Shown here: positions 44,460 through 55,538 of the stretch, in pieces
Layout: each line of letters starts with the position of its first letter
How positions within the stretch are numbered: position 1 is the stretch's first letter
Assembly: GCF_000024885.1 (NCBI RefSeq)
Contig: NC_013512.1
Location: 1,054,001-1,118,000 of the forward strand
Origin: Sulfurospirillum deleyianum DSM 6946
Lineage (GTDB): Bacteria; Campylobacterota; Campylobacteria; Campylobacterales; Sulfurospirillaceae
Length of the DNA: 64,000 nucleotides
Direction: 5' to 3'
Program-made: the position numbers and the translations under genes
Notes under the pieces: model-generated
What the model was told of the DNA's origin: nothing
Database searches by the model: none
Seen by the model: only the letters and a program-made list of their open reading frames with translations

Positions 44460-46574
44460 ATGAACCCACTTATTCCCATTTTAGTCCAAAAAACAGGCAT
44501 TGCCAAAGAAAATATTATCAACATTTTAAAGCTTTTAGAAGAAGGCTCGACCATTCCTTTTATCGCACGGTATCGCAAAGAGATGACGGACGGGGCGAGT
44601 GATGAAGCTCTTCGAGAGTTTGAGAGCATTTACGCCTATGCGAAAAAATTACAAAGTCGAAAAGAAGAGGTGTTGCGACTCATTGAGGAAAAAGCTACCC
44701 TCACACCCGAGATAAAAAGTGCGGTTGAAAAAGCACAGATGCTTCAAGCCGTGGAAGATATTTACCGTCCGTACAAAGAGAAGAAAAATAGCCGTGCTAC
44801 CGTGGCGATAGCAAATAGATTAACCCCTTTGGCAGATATACTAGAAAAAGCCGAGCTTGAAGCCGAAGCGTTTGAGAAAAAAGCGCAGAGCTTTGTGAAT
44901 GAGAAAGTTGAAAGTGTCAAAGAGGCGATTTCAGGGGCGCAAGATATTATTGCGGAGCGTTACAGTGATGATGCCAAAGAGCGGGAGTATTGGAGAGTGC
45001 AACTGCATGATTTTTCCTCCTTTGAGATAAAAGCGTCCAAAACCTTACAGGCTGAGGGTCTTTATGCCAAGCTTGCAGGTAAGAATGAGCGCATTGCATC
45101 CATTCCCTCTCACCGTTACCTTGCGATGATGCGAGGAGTTGCAGAAAAAGAGTTACATGTAAAAATCAGCTACGAGATGGAGCGTGTGCAAAGTTCGATA
45201 GAGCGTTACCGCATTCCCAGTAATGCGAAGAGTTCTAAAACCTATCTTTTAGAAGCGTATGGGGATGGATTTAAGCGTCTTTTATTCCCTTCCATTGAGC
45301 GAGAAATTCACGCCCTGATTAAAGAAAAAGCAGACACTGGGGCGATTGCGACCTTTGGGAAAAACCTCTCACAACTCTTAAACACACCACCTGTGACCAA
45401 GCGTGTGATTTTAGGGGTTGATCCAGCATATCGCACAGGGTGTAAACTCGCCGTTGTGGATGAGCATGGCACCTACATGAGCCATGCGGTCATCTACCCC
45501 ACTCCTCCACAAAGTGACTATGAAAACGCTTCTAGAGTGATCAAGGAGTTAGCGCAAAAGTACCATATCAGCGCTGTGGCGATTGGCAATGGAACGGGTT
45601 CTCGTGAAACACAAGAGTTTTTTGCGAGACTTAACCGTGAAGAAGGATTAAGCCTTGCCTACACGGTGGTTTCCGAAGCGGGTGCTTCCATCTACTCGGC
45701 TTCAAAGATTGCCACCGAAGAATACCCAAATCTTGATGTCACCATACGTGGAGCCATCTCCATTGCACAACGTCTGCGTGACCCGATGGCAGCGTTGGTG
45801 AAAATCGACCCTAAATCGCTAGGCATCGGGCAGTACCAACACGATGTCGATCAAAAACAGTTGGAGAAAAAACTCCACGAAGTGACCGAAGATTTGGTCA
45901 ATCGCATCGGTGTTGACCCCAACAGCGCTTCGATCTCGCTACTCTCCTATGTGGCGGGTGTTGGCGCAAAACTTGCCAAAGCGATAGTTGAGCACCGTGA
46001 GAGCAAAGGGGCGTTTACATGTAAGTCGGAGCTTTTACATGTAAAGGGTTTGGGTGCTAAAGCGTACGAGCAATGTGCAGGGTTTTTCCGCATTCGTGAG
46101 GGCAAAAGTGTGTTGGACAATACAGGCGTTCACCCTGAGAATTATGCCATCGCGCAAAAGCTTTTAGCACGTCCCGATTTGGCGACACTGAGCAAAGAGC
46201 AGATTATCGCTTTAGCGCTAGAGCAAGGCATCGGTGAAGCAACGCTTCAAGACATTATTGCAGAGCTTTTAAAACCAGGATTTGACCCCAGAGAAGAACT
46301 GCCTCCCATTGCGTTTCGCTCAGACCTCACGGATATTAGTGAACTGAGTGAGGGTTCCATCGTCTCAGGCGTGGTGCGAAATATTGCTGATTTTGGAGCG
46401 TTTGTGGATATTGGACTGAAGAATGATGGGCTCATTCACATATCGCAGATGAGTGAGAAACGCATCGCGCATCCTTTGGAAGTCTTGAGCATCAACCAGC
46501 AGTTAACCCGCATTCGAGTGCTTGAAGTGGACAAAGAAAAAGGGAAAGTAAGTTTGAGTCTTAAAGAGATTTAG
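44460..46574 (+). CDS. tex: Tex family S1 RNA-binding transcription accessory protein
   Basis: Nucleic-acid-binding protein of 704 residues. It has a helical Tex N-terminal domain (about 1-180), a YqgF/RNase H-like domain starting near VILGVDPAYRTGCKLAVVD (about 320-450), helix-hairpin-helix modules (VNRIGVDPNSAS, LLHVKGLGAKAYEQCAGFFRI), and a C-terminal S1 domain (GSIVSGVVRNIADFGAFVDIG, about 630-700). Tex influences transcription and stress tolerance in several bacteria. Three TTACATGTAA copies lie inside (45153, 46015, 46035), and single copies flank it at 44440 and 46577. Confidence 0.95.
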   Translation: MNPLIPILVQKTGIAKENIINILKLLEEGSTIPFIARYRKEMTDGASDEALREFESIYAYAKKLQSRKEEVLRLIEEKATLTPEIKSAVEKAQMLQAVEDIYRPYKEKKNSRATVAIANRLTPLADILEKAELEAEAFEKKAQSFVNEKVESVKEAISGAQDIIAERYSDDAKEREYWRVQLHDFSSFEIKASKTLQAEGLYAKLAGKNERIASIPSHRYLAMMRGVAEKELHVKISYEMERVQSSIERYRIPSNAKSSKTYLLEAYGDGFKRLLFPSIEREIHALIKEKADTGAIATFGKNLSQLLNTPPVTKRVILGVDPAYRTGCKLAVVDEHGTYMSHAVIYPTPPQSDYENASRVIKELAQKYHISAVAIGNGTGSRETQEFFARLNREEGLSLAYTVVSEAGASIYSASKIATEEYPNLDVTIRGAISIAQRLRDPMAALVKIDPKSLGIGQYQHDVDQKQLEKKLHEVTEDLVNRIGVDPNSASISLLSYVAGVGAKLAKAIVEHRESKGAFTCKSELLHVKGLGAKAYEQCAGFFRIREGKSVLDNTGVHPENYAIAQKLLARPDLATLSKEQIIALALEQGIGEATLQDIIAELLKPGFDPREELPPIAFRSDLTDISELSEGSIVSGVVRNIADFGAFVDIGLKNDGLIHISQMSEKRIAHPLEVLSINQQLTRIRVLEVDKEKGKVSLSLKEI

Positions 46575-46601
46575 GCTTACATGTAAAGATAAAAAAGGTT
46601 T

Positions 46602-46904
46602 ATGATGAAAGAAAAATTCAAAAAAATTACAGACCATGCGCTTACAAAAAAGGTACTACTTGATCTAAAACCACAAAAATCACTTTGGGGAATTTTAGGC
46701 GTTATCCTCTTTTTTATTGCCCCCGAAATTGTGGCGTATTTTTATGCCAATGAGATTGTAGCATATGCTAAAGAAAGCTTAAGCTTTGAGCCTTCAACCA
46801 TTGAAACCTATAACTACAAAATCTTGATTGAACTTTTTGAAGATGGAATGAGCTGGCTTAATTTGAGTATTGGAATTGCATTACTCGTTTGGTTATTTTT
46901 TTAA
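46602..46904 (+). CDS. Small hypothetical membrane protein
   Basis: Protein of 100 residues (99 if the second of two tandem ATGs is used). It has hydrophobic segments about 27-50 (SLWGILGVILFFIAPEIVAYFY) and about 84-100 at the very C-terminus, with an acidic loop between. AAAAAGG precedes the start. It lies 27 bases after tex with a palindrome copy (46577) between, and ends just before a paired-palindrome terminator. No family recognised. It could be co-transcribed with tex. Confidence 0.6.
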   Translation: MMKEKFKKITDHALTKKVLLDLKPQKSLWGILGVILFFIAPEIVAYFYANEIVAYAKESLSFEPSTIETYNYKILIELFEDGMSWLNLSIGIALLVWLFF

Positions 46905-46940
46905 TCTTTACATGTAAAGAAAAAACTTCTTTACATGTAA
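46905..46940. terminator. Convergent terminator made of two full TTACATGTAA copies
   Basis: Copies at 46908-46917 and 46931-46940 form 14-bp arms (46908-46921 with 46927-46940) around a 5-base loop. The left copy with its flanks is itself a 16-bp perfect palindrome (46905-46920). It separates the small membrane protein gene from the convergent oorC. Confidence 0.75.
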
Positions 46941-46947
46941 TCTTTAT

Positions 46948-47508
46948 TTAAAGCTTCGCAAGCGCCTCTTTAGCGTATTTTACGCCTAATTCATACGCTT
47001 TATTGTTGGCGGCATGGACTTTTTCAGGCACTTTTGAAAGCATCACTTCACGTACCAACTCATGCGGAAGCACCTGTGTCATCTCAACAGTAATGGAAAG
47101 GGCTACGACCGATTGGGTAATGACATTTCCTACCTCTTCTTTGGCAATGGTAATGAGTGGAATCTCAATAATTCTCCATTTTTTACGGTCTTCTTCGCTA
47201 GGTTTCACAAGGTTAGGCTCCACCACGATGATACCACCCTCTTTTACGCCTTCTTTAAACTGGTTAAAACTCACCTGCGCTGTGGCAATCATAAACTCAA
47301 TCTCACCCTCATTTGCATAAGGAAATAAAATCTCACTCTCATCAAGTAAAATATCAACCTTCGTAGGACCACCTCGCACTTGAGAGGTATACGTGGAGGC
47401 TTTCACCCCATAACCACCTTGCTTGATTTTTGCTACCGCCAAAATCTCACCCGCTAGAATAACCCCTTGACCACCCACACCTACAAAACGTAATTGTCTT
47501 CGCATCAA
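46948..47508 (-). CDS. oorC: 2-oxoglutarate:acceptor oxidoreductase, gamma subunit
   Basis: Gamma domain of the four-subunit 2-oxoglutarate oxidoreductase, 186 residues, beginning RRQLRFVGVGGQGVILAGEILA, the family signature. KVDILLDESEILFPYANEGEIE follows. The complex decarboxylates 2-oxoglutarate to succinyl-CoA and reduces a ferredoxin- or flavodoxin-type carrier, replacing the NAD-linked dehydrogenase. It is the last gene of the oorDABC operon. Confidence 0.94.
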   Translation of the reverse strand: MMRRQLRFVGVGGQGVILAGEILAVAKIKQGGYGVKASTYTSQVRGGPTKVDILLDESEILFPYANEGEIEFMIATAQVSFNQFKEGVKEGGIIVVEPNLVKPSEEDRKKWRIIEIPLITIAKEEVGNVITQSVVALSITVEMTQVLPHELVREVMLSKVPEKVHAANNKAYELGVKYAKEALAKL

Positions 47509-47515
47509 GGGCTCC

Positions 47516-48349
47516 TTATAACGCTACGGTAGTTTTATTTTGTGCTGCGTAGATAACTTTATCGTACGCTTCACAGTACTCAAGTTTGCCCTCTTCGTGT
47601 TTTAAAATACCTGTTGGAAATTTTCCTACACGCTCTTCATCACTTAAAAGATCAAACTTATTTTTACCCACAATGCGATTCTCTATCCATTTGAGATTTT
47701 GCACTGCCTCGCCCATTTTATTTTTACGCCCTAAGTTAATATGACAGTTAGAGAAAATATCAAAAAAGGAGTAACCTTTATGCGAAAATCCCGCAACCAA
47801 TACTTTCTCAAGCTTTTGAGGGTCTATCACCGATTCACGACCTACAAAGGTCGCTCCTGCCGCATCGGCTAATTTAGCTGCATCAAAACTAGGGTCAACA
47901 TTGCCATAATGCGCCGTCGATGTCCACATGCCTTGCGGTGTGGTTGGACTGGTTTGAGAATTGGTTAATCCATAAATAAAATTGTTAATTAAGATGTGGT
48001 TTAAGTCAATGTTTCTACGACAGCCATGAATGGTGTGATTGCCACCAATGGCTAACCCATCGCCATCACCTGTGACGACAATAACATGTTTGTCTGGATT
48101 GGCAAGTTTAATGCCCGTCGCATACGCAATGGCACGACCGTGCGTGGTATGAACCGTGTTACAGTCGATGTAAGAGCTAAAACGTCCACTACACCCAATA
48201 CCTGAAACCACACACACATCGTTCATATCCCAGCCCATCTTATCAATGGCACGAATGACCGCTTTTAAAATAACCCCATCACCACAGCCCCAACACCATA
48301 AGGTTGGCATTTTATCCACACGTAAATAGGTATCGTAATTAAATGCCAT
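47516..48349 (-). CDS. oorB: 2-oxoglutarate:acceptor oxidoreductase, beta (ThDP) subunit
   Basis: Subunit of 277 residues carrying thiamine diphosphate and part of the Fe-S wiring. The motif CWGCGDG supplies two cysteines, GDGDGLAIGGNH is the ThDP/Mg2+ site, and NFIYGLTNSQTSPTT completes the diphosphate pocket. It overlaps oorA by 1 base and lies 7 bases before oorC. Confidence 0.95.
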   Translation of the reverse strand: MAFNYDTYLRVDKMPTLWCWGCGDGVILKAVIRAIDKMGWDMNDVCVVSGIGCSGRFSSYIDCNTVHTTHGRAIAYATGIKLANPDKHVIVVTGDGDGLAIGGNHTIHGCRRNIDLNHILINNFIYGLTNSQTSPTTPQGMWTSTAHYGNVDPSFDAAKLADAAGATFVGRESVIDPQKLEKVLVAGFSHKGYSFFDIFSNCHINLGRKNKMGEAVQNLKWIENRIVGKNKFDLLSDEERVGKFPTGILKHEEGKLEYCEAYDKVIYAAQNKTTVAL

Positions 48350-49482
48350 TACATCATCTCCTTCACTTTAGCCACCATTTCAAGTGGTGCAATAGGACGA
48401 CCGTTTGCCTTATGCAGTGTGGCAAAATCATCACGTTTCATCACCCGTTGAATCTCTTCTAAGTATTGACCCATATTCAGCTCTGTGACCATAATTTTGG
48501 AGAAGCGTTTACCAATTTCTTGTAATTTTGCCACAGGACTTGGCCAGAGGGTAATGGGTCTAAAAAGACCCGCTTTAATGCCTTCATTTCGAAGCTTCAT
48601 GACCGCTTCTTTTGCGCCACGACTAATGCTACCATAGGCGATAATACATACCTCCGCATCGTCTAACATAAACTCTTCATACGTCACCAAATCATCACTT
48701 TTGGTTTTAATTTTATTCATCAAACGCTCAATGTTATACTCACAGATTTTGCCATCTTCGGTTGGAAATCCATTATCGCCATGATGCAATCCTGTAACAT
48801 GGTAGTGATACCCTTTAAAGAAAGGATTAAGAATGGCAGCTTCACAAGGTGCTGCCGCGTAAGGTTTATACGCTTTAGGATCACCGCTAAATTCAGCACG
48901 GTTTTTGACACTTTTTTGAACCACATCCAAATCAGGTAAAATCGCCTTTCCATGCATATGCCCTAGTGTTTCATCTAAGAGAACAAACACTGGCGTCATA
49001 TAGGTTTCTGCAATATTAAACGCACGAATGGTTTCAGTGTACGCTTCTTCTAAACTACCAGGGCAAAGGGCGATAGAAGCAAAATCACCGTGTGTTGGGT
49101 ATTTTGCCTGCCCAATATCGGCCTGAGAAACACGGGTTGGAAGTCCAGTCGAAGGACCTCCACGCATGACGTTCACAATCACTAAAGGAATCTCCGCAAT
49201 AAATCCATACCCAATTTGCTCCGCTTTAAGCGAAATACCAGGACCAGAAGAGGCTGTCATCGCTTTGGTACCACTCATTGATGCACCTAGGGCTACACAA
49301 ATCCCTGCGATTTCATCTTCCATCTGAATAAACTTACCGCCAAATTTTGGGAGTAAAACACTCAAATCTTCTGCGATTTCACTTGAAGGCGTGATGGGAT
49401 AGCCACCAAAAAACTTACAACCACACTCAACCGCTGCTTTTGCCACCAGTGCATTACCGCTTGATATTACTTCTCTTGCCAT
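48349..49482 (-). CDS. oorA: 2-oxoglutarate:acceptor oxidoreductase, alpha subunit
   Basis: Subunit of 377 residues that forms the substrate channel and pyrimidine-binding half of the active site. Landmarks are SGNALVAKAAVECGCKFFGGYPITPSSEIAE split by the usual turn, IQMEDEIAGICVALGASMSGTKAMTASSGPG, and GGPSTGLPTRVSQADI. The conserved ITPSSE identifies the 2-oxoacid:ferredoxin family. In microaerophiles it is oxygen-sensitive and needed for the cycle. Confidence 0.95.
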   Translation of the reverse strand: MAREVISSGNALVAKAAVECGCKFFGGYPITPSSEIAEDLSVLLPKFGGKFIQMEDEIAGICVALGASMSGTKAMTASSGPGISLKAEQIGYGFIAEIPLVIVNVMRGGPSTGLPTRVSQADIGQAKYPTHGDFASIALCPGSLEEAYTETIRAFNIAETYMTPVFVLLDETLGHMHGKAILPDLDVVQKSVKNRAEFSGDPKAYKPYAAAPCEAAILNPFFKGYHYHVTGLHHGDNGFPTEDGKICEYNIERLMNKIKTKSDDLVTYEEFMLDDAEVCIIAYGSISRGAKEAVMKLRNEGIKAGLFRPITLWPSPVAKLQEIGKRFSKIMVTELNMGQYLEEIQRVMKRDDFATLHKANGRPIAPLEMVAKVKEMM

Positions 49483-49491
49483 CTTGCTTCC

Positions 49492-49809
49492 TTATGCACC
49501 GAGTTTTCTAAAATGATTGTTTTTAATTGCTTCTGCACGCTCTTTAGAGGCTTCAGAGAGTTTTGAAAATTTAAACTCACTCTTATCGGCAACATAAATC
49601 GCAAAATCAGGACAATGCAACTCGCAATCCCGACAGCCAATACAGGCTTCAGGCACGACCACTTCTATCATAGAACCTTGCGTAGAGTTTGGCGCTTGAA
49701 TCATTGCCAAAACTCCCGCAGGACATAAACTCACACAAATATCACACGCTTTGCACCGTGATGTATCCACCCATACAGGGGTATTTGTTGGAGCGGTCAT
49801 TAGGCTCAT
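49492..49809 (-). CDS. oorD: 2-oxoglutarate:acceptor oxidoreductase, delta (ferredoxin) subunit
   Basis: Small polyferredoxin of 105 residues with two 4Fe-4S motifs: CKACDICVSLCP (about 20-31) and CIGCRDCELHCP (about 57-68). It passes electrons from the ThDP subunit to the external acceptor. It is the first of the four oor genes, 9 bases before oorA. Confidence 0.95.
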   Translation of the reverse strand: MSLMTAPTNTPVWVDTSRCKACDICVSLCPAGVLAMIQAPNSTQGSMIEVVVPEACIGCRDCELHCPDFAIYVADKSEFKFSKLSEASKERAEAIKNNHFRKLGA

Positions 49810-49812
49810 AAC

Positions 49813-50106
49813 TTACTCTCCTTTATCCTGACTCATTTTACCAATCGCACACGAAACAAAACTTTTTCCTTTTAAAAGCGCACCCTCTAAACTTCCTAAA
49901 TCTTCATGGATGGAAGGATATCCCAATGACTTTAAAGTCTCTAGCAAATAGCGCTCATCTTCGTCTGATTCGATCGTTGCACTCACGACTCTAGGCTCAC
50001 TCTCTAAACTCACTTCTATATCAGGAAAACGCTCTTTGAGCTTTGATTTCACTGTCCCTGCACATCCACCGCATTTAATATTTAAGACTTCATAACTTTT
50101 TTTCAT
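49813..50106 (-). CDS. Heavy-metal-associated (HMA) domain protein embedded in the TCA operon
   Basis: Protein of 97 residues with a ferredoxin-like HMA fold. The metal loop is KCGGCAGTV (about 11-19), the pattern [32 protein letters not shown] shows the remaining strands and helix (split here by a usual loop), and a C-terminal tail has one further Cys. Such proteins bind Cu(I) or Zn. It overlaps sucD by 4 bases and precedes oorD by 3, so it is firmly within the operon. A role in metal delivery or sensing for the Fe-S-rich Oor complex is only a guess. Confidence 0.82.
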   Translation of the reverse strand: MKKSYEVLNIKCGGCAGTVKSKLKERFPDIEVSLESEPRVVSATIESDEDERYLLETLKSLGYPSIHEDLGSLEGALLKGKSFVSCAIGKMSQDKGE

Positions 50107-50975
50107 TTGTTAAGTACCTCTGCTACTTTTTTTCCAATCTGGGCGGGAGATTTAACCACGTGGACTCCAACCAAAGCCAATGCCGACATCTTCTCTTGTG
50201 CCGTACACGAACTGCCACTCACAATGGCACCTGCATGTCCCATGCGTTTTCCTTTTGGTGCACTCTGTCCTGCAATAAACGCTACAATAGGTTTTGAAAT
50301 ATGCTCCTTAATAAATTGTGCCGCTTGAATTTCAAGGTCTCCCCCAATTTCTCCAATCATCACAATCGCCTCAGTCTGGCTATCCTCTTCAAACATCGCC
50401 AATAATTCTTTATACGAAAGTCCAATAATCGGGTCTCCGCCAATACCAATCGCCGTTGAGATACCAAAACCCTCTTTACAGACTTGATTGGCGCCCTCAT
50501 AGGTTAACGTTCCTGATTTGCTAATGAGTCCAATCGAGCCTTTTTTAAAAATAGCACCGGGCATAATGCCAATTTTACACTCCTCTGCGGTAATAATCCC
50601 AGGGCAGTTAGGACCAATGGTTTTCATCCCTTTTTTCGTCGCATACGCTTTGGAGCGTTGCATATCACGAACAGGAGCACCCTCGGTAATAATAACGGCC
50701 AGTTCAATTCCCGCATCCGCTGCTTCTAAAATCGCATCGGCAACAAAAGCAGGTGGAACAAACACCATGCTCACCGTTGCGCCTGTGCTAGCAATCGCCT
50801 CTTTCATGGTATTAAAAACGGGTTTTCCTAAATGAACACTTCCACCTTTACCAGGAGTTACACCACCTACAATCTGTGTACCATATGCCATACACTGCTC
50901 AGCGTGAAAGCTACCCTCTTTGCCCGTGAAACCTTGCACCACAACTTTCGTATCTTTATGAATTAAAATACTCAT
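50103..50975 (-). CDS. sucD: Succinyl-CoA synthetase, alpha subunit
   Basis: Subunit of 290 residues that carries the phosphohistidine. It has the CoA-binding start [42 protein letters not shown], and the active-site His in [12 protein letters not shown]. It converts succinyl-CoA to succinate with formation of ATP or GTP, next in line after Oor. It overlaps sucC by 4 bases. Confidence 0.97.
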   Translation of the reverse strand: MSILIHKDTKVVVQGFTGKEGSFHAEQCMAYGTQIVGGVTPGKGGSVHLGKPVFNTMKEAIASTGATVSMVFVPPAFVADAILEAADAGIELAVIITEGAPVRDMQRSKAYATKKGMKTIGPNCPGIITAEECKIGIMPGAIFKKGSIGLISKSGTLTYEGANQVCKEGFGISTAIGIGGDPIIGLSYKELLAMFEEDSQTEAIVMIGEIGGDLEIQAAQFIKEHISKPIVAFIAGQSAPKGKRMGHAGAIVSGSSCTAQEKMSALALVGVHVVKSPAQIGKKVAEVLNK

Positions 50976-52147
50976 ACTAACGCTCCTTTTGCGGCGGCAA
51001 CTGCTTTTTGAGCGCCATCACTCAAATCTGTGGCACTGATAATATTTTTAATATTGGCATTTTTTAAAATTTCAACCGCTTCTTTGGCATTGGTTCCATC
51101 TAAACGAACGATAACAGGCACATGCACATTCACCATTTTTGTCGCTTCTAAAATACCATTGGCAATGCGATCACACCGTACAATTCCGCCAAAGATATTG
51201 ACAAAAATAGATTTTACATTGGGGTCTTTTAAAATGATTTCAAATCCTTTAGCAACCGTCGAAGCATTCGCTCCACCACCCACATCTAAAAAATTTGCAG
51301 GTTCTCCCCCCATATAATCAATAATGTCCATGGTGCCCATAGCAAGACCTGCGCCATTGACCATACACCCTACATTGCCATTGAGTTTTACATAACTCAG
51401 TCCATACTCAGAAGCTTCCCTCTCGATGGGATTTTCCTCACTATAATCACGCATAGCAACAATCTCAGGATGACGGAAAAGCGCATTATCATCAAAACTC
51501 ATTTTGCCATCAAGCGCTATAAATCTTCCCTGTTTCGTTTTCACCAAAGGATTAATCTCAATCATCGAGGCATCATTGTCCATATATGCCTGATATAAGG
51601 CTTTCGCAAATGCTATAAAATCCGCCATTTCCTCTTTAGCAAGAGACAATCCAAAAGCCAGTTCTCTTCCGTGATAAGGTTGAAACCCAATAAAAGGGTC
51701 AATCGTAACTTTGATAATTTTTTCAGGCGTTTCATGGGCAATTTTCTCAATTTCCATACCACCTTCACGAGAGGCCATAATGACAGGCATTTCTTGTGCT
51801 CTATCTAAGACAATACCTAAATAAAACTCATCAGCGATATCCATTCCCTCTTCAATATAGACTTTTTGAACCACTGTTCCTAAAGGTCCTGTTTGATGGG
51901 TAACGAGATTTTTTCCTAACAGTGATTGAGTGTACCGAGCAACTTCTTCGATACTGCGAGCCAGTTTAACGCCTCCTGCTAAACCACGTCCACCTGCGTG
52001 AATCTGTGCTTTAACCACCCAAAGTGCACCCCCTAACTTGTGTGCATTCTCGACAGCTTCCTCAACGCTTGTTGCGACATACCCTCGTGGCGTAGCAACG
52101 CCATAACGTCTAAAAATCTCTTTGGACTGATACTCATGAATATTCAT
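50972..52147 (-). CDS. sucC: Succinyl-CoA synthetase, beta subunit
   Basis: ATP-grasp subunit of 391 residues starting [17 protein letters not shown]. Landmarks are [30 protein letters not shown] with the metal ligands, and [16 protein letters not shown]. It binds nucleotide and pairs with SucD. The 116-base gap upstream has its own likely promoter and follows a terminator after mdh. Confidence 0.97.
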   Translation of the reverse strand: MNIHEYQSKEIFRRYGVATPRGYVATSVEEAVENAHKLGGALWVVKAQIHAGGRGLAGGVKLARSIEEVARYTQSLLGKNLVTHQTGPLGTVVQKVYIEEGMDIADEFYLGIVLDRAQEMPVIMASREGGMEIEKIAHETPEKIIKVTIDPFIGFQPYHGRELAFGLSLAKEEMADFIAFAKALYQAYMDNDASMIEINPLVKTKQGRFIALDGKMSFDDNALFRHPEIVAMRDYSEENPIEREASEYGLSYVKLNGNVGCMVNGAGLAMGTMDIIDYMGGEPANFLDVGGGANASTVAKGFEIILKDPNVKSIFVNIFGGIVRCDRIANGILEATKMVNVHVPVIVRLDGTNAKEAVEILKNANIKNIISATDLSDGAQKAVAAAKGALV

Positions 52148-52178
52148 TACACTACACCTTTGGTCAATAGATAGTTAA

Positions 52179-52184
52179 CTTTAT
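52179..52184 (-). promoter_or_regulatory. Probable -10 box for sucC
   Basis: TATAAA on the minus strand (plus-strand TTTATA), 32 bases before the sucC ATG, with AAGGTG as ribosome site. It would restart transcription after the mdh terminator. Confidence 0.4.
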
Positions 52185-52256
52185 AGCGAACCCTTGCGCA
52201 TAATCAAGAAAATTCTCAAACTACATCTTTTTTTTGCTGGAATCTTAAGTTATAAC

Positions 52257-52287
52257 AAAAAAATCACACATCAAAAAAATGATGTGT
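52257..52287 (-). terminator. Intrinsic terminator at the mdh stop
   Basis: On the minus strand, ACACATCA and TGATGTGT (52266-52273 and 52280-52287) form a stem whose last bases overlap the mdh stop codon, followed by seven T's (52257-52263). It splits icd-mdh from sucCD-oor, at least in part. Confidence 0.7.
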
Positions 52288-53214
52288 TTTTAAAGTCTGC
52301 AACAGTGTATTCACCGAAGCAATGCTTTTATCAAACTGCTGTTTTTCCTGCTCATTTAAAGGCAACTCGACAATACGTTCAATTCCATTTTTACCTAAAA
52401 CAACCGGTACACCATTGACCGTATCTTTATAGCCATATTCACCTTCTAAAAGTGTTGCACATGGGAAAATAGCGTGTGAATCACTCAAAATAGCTTCTAT
52501 CATTTTCACCGTCGCATTGGCAGGCGCATAGTAAGCCGATGTTCCCATGCAACTAACGATTTGAGCGCCACCGTAGCGTGTTTTTTCGATAATTTCATTC
52601 ATTTCTTCCACGGAAAGCAAATCATTAAGCGCGACACCATTCACGGATGAGTAACGAGGTAAAGGCACCATATCGTCTCCATGACCACCCATAACACTCG
52701 CTGTGACTTGTCCATACCCAAAGCCTAATTTCTCAGAGATAAACGTCTCCATCCGTGAACTATCCAAAATACCTGCCATACCAATCACACGATTACGTGG
52801 ATACTTGCCTATTTTAAGAGCTACATAGGTAATTGCATCTAAAGGATTTGATACGGTAATGATAATGGCATCAGGCGCATGTTGAACGACTTGTTCGATA
52901 ATCCCTTTGGTAATATTGGCGTTCACTAAAAGTAAATCATCCCTACTCATTCCAGGTTTTCGAGGAGTTCCAGCCGTAATCACAACAATATCACTTTGTG
53001 CAAGTGCTTGATAATCACTAGAAGCCTTAATTTGTGTATGACTTCCCTCAGGGCTGGTTGCTTGAGCAATATCAAGTGCTTTACCCCTAGCAACACCTTC
53101 TATCAAATCAATCATGACAATCTCACGGCAACTCTTCCGCATCGCCAACCAATAACAAATGGTCGCCCCAACATTTCCCGCACCTATAATGGAGACTTTT
53201 TTTCCTTGCGCCAT
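52264..53214 (-). CDS. mdh: Malate dehydrogenase
   Basis: NAD-dependent malate dehydrogenase of the LDH-like type, 316 residues. The dinucleotide loop is IGAGNVGATI, the substrate-specificity loop is TAGTPRKPGMSRDDLL (the Arg favours malate over lactate), and the catalytic His is in VMGGHGDDMVPL. AAGGAG precedes the ATG, and a TTACATGTAA copy (53228-53237) lies between it and the icd stop. Confidence 0.94.
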   Translation of the reverse strand: MAQGKKVSIIGAGNVGATICYWLAMRKSCREIVMIDLIEGVARGKALDIAQATSPEGSHTQIKASSDYQALAQSDIVVITAGTPRKPGMSRDDLLLVNANITKGIIEQVVQHAPDAIIITVSNPLDAITYVALKIGKYPRNRVIGMAGILDSSRMETFISEKLGFGYGQVTASVMGGHGDDMVPLPRYSSVNGVALNDLLSVEEMNEIIEKTRYGGAQIVSCMGTSAYYAPANATVKMIEAILSDSHAIFPCATLLEGEYGYKDTVNGVPVVLGKNGIERIVELPLNEQEKQQFDKSIASVNTLLQTLKTHHFFDV

Positions 53215-53246
53215 ATTGACTCCTTCTTTACATGTAACACAAATGG

Positions 53247-55493
<2,247 letters not shown>

Positions 55494-55538
55494 TTAAAAA
55501 AAATAGATTTGAAAATGCTACCCATTTCTTTATTAAAA

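Noticed and set aside
46602-46904. Small membrane protein after tex as a type I-like toxin or holin
   Set aside because: It is 100 residues long with an acidic loop, has a normal ribosome site and follows a housekeeping gene. No antisense RNA or antitoxin is visible.
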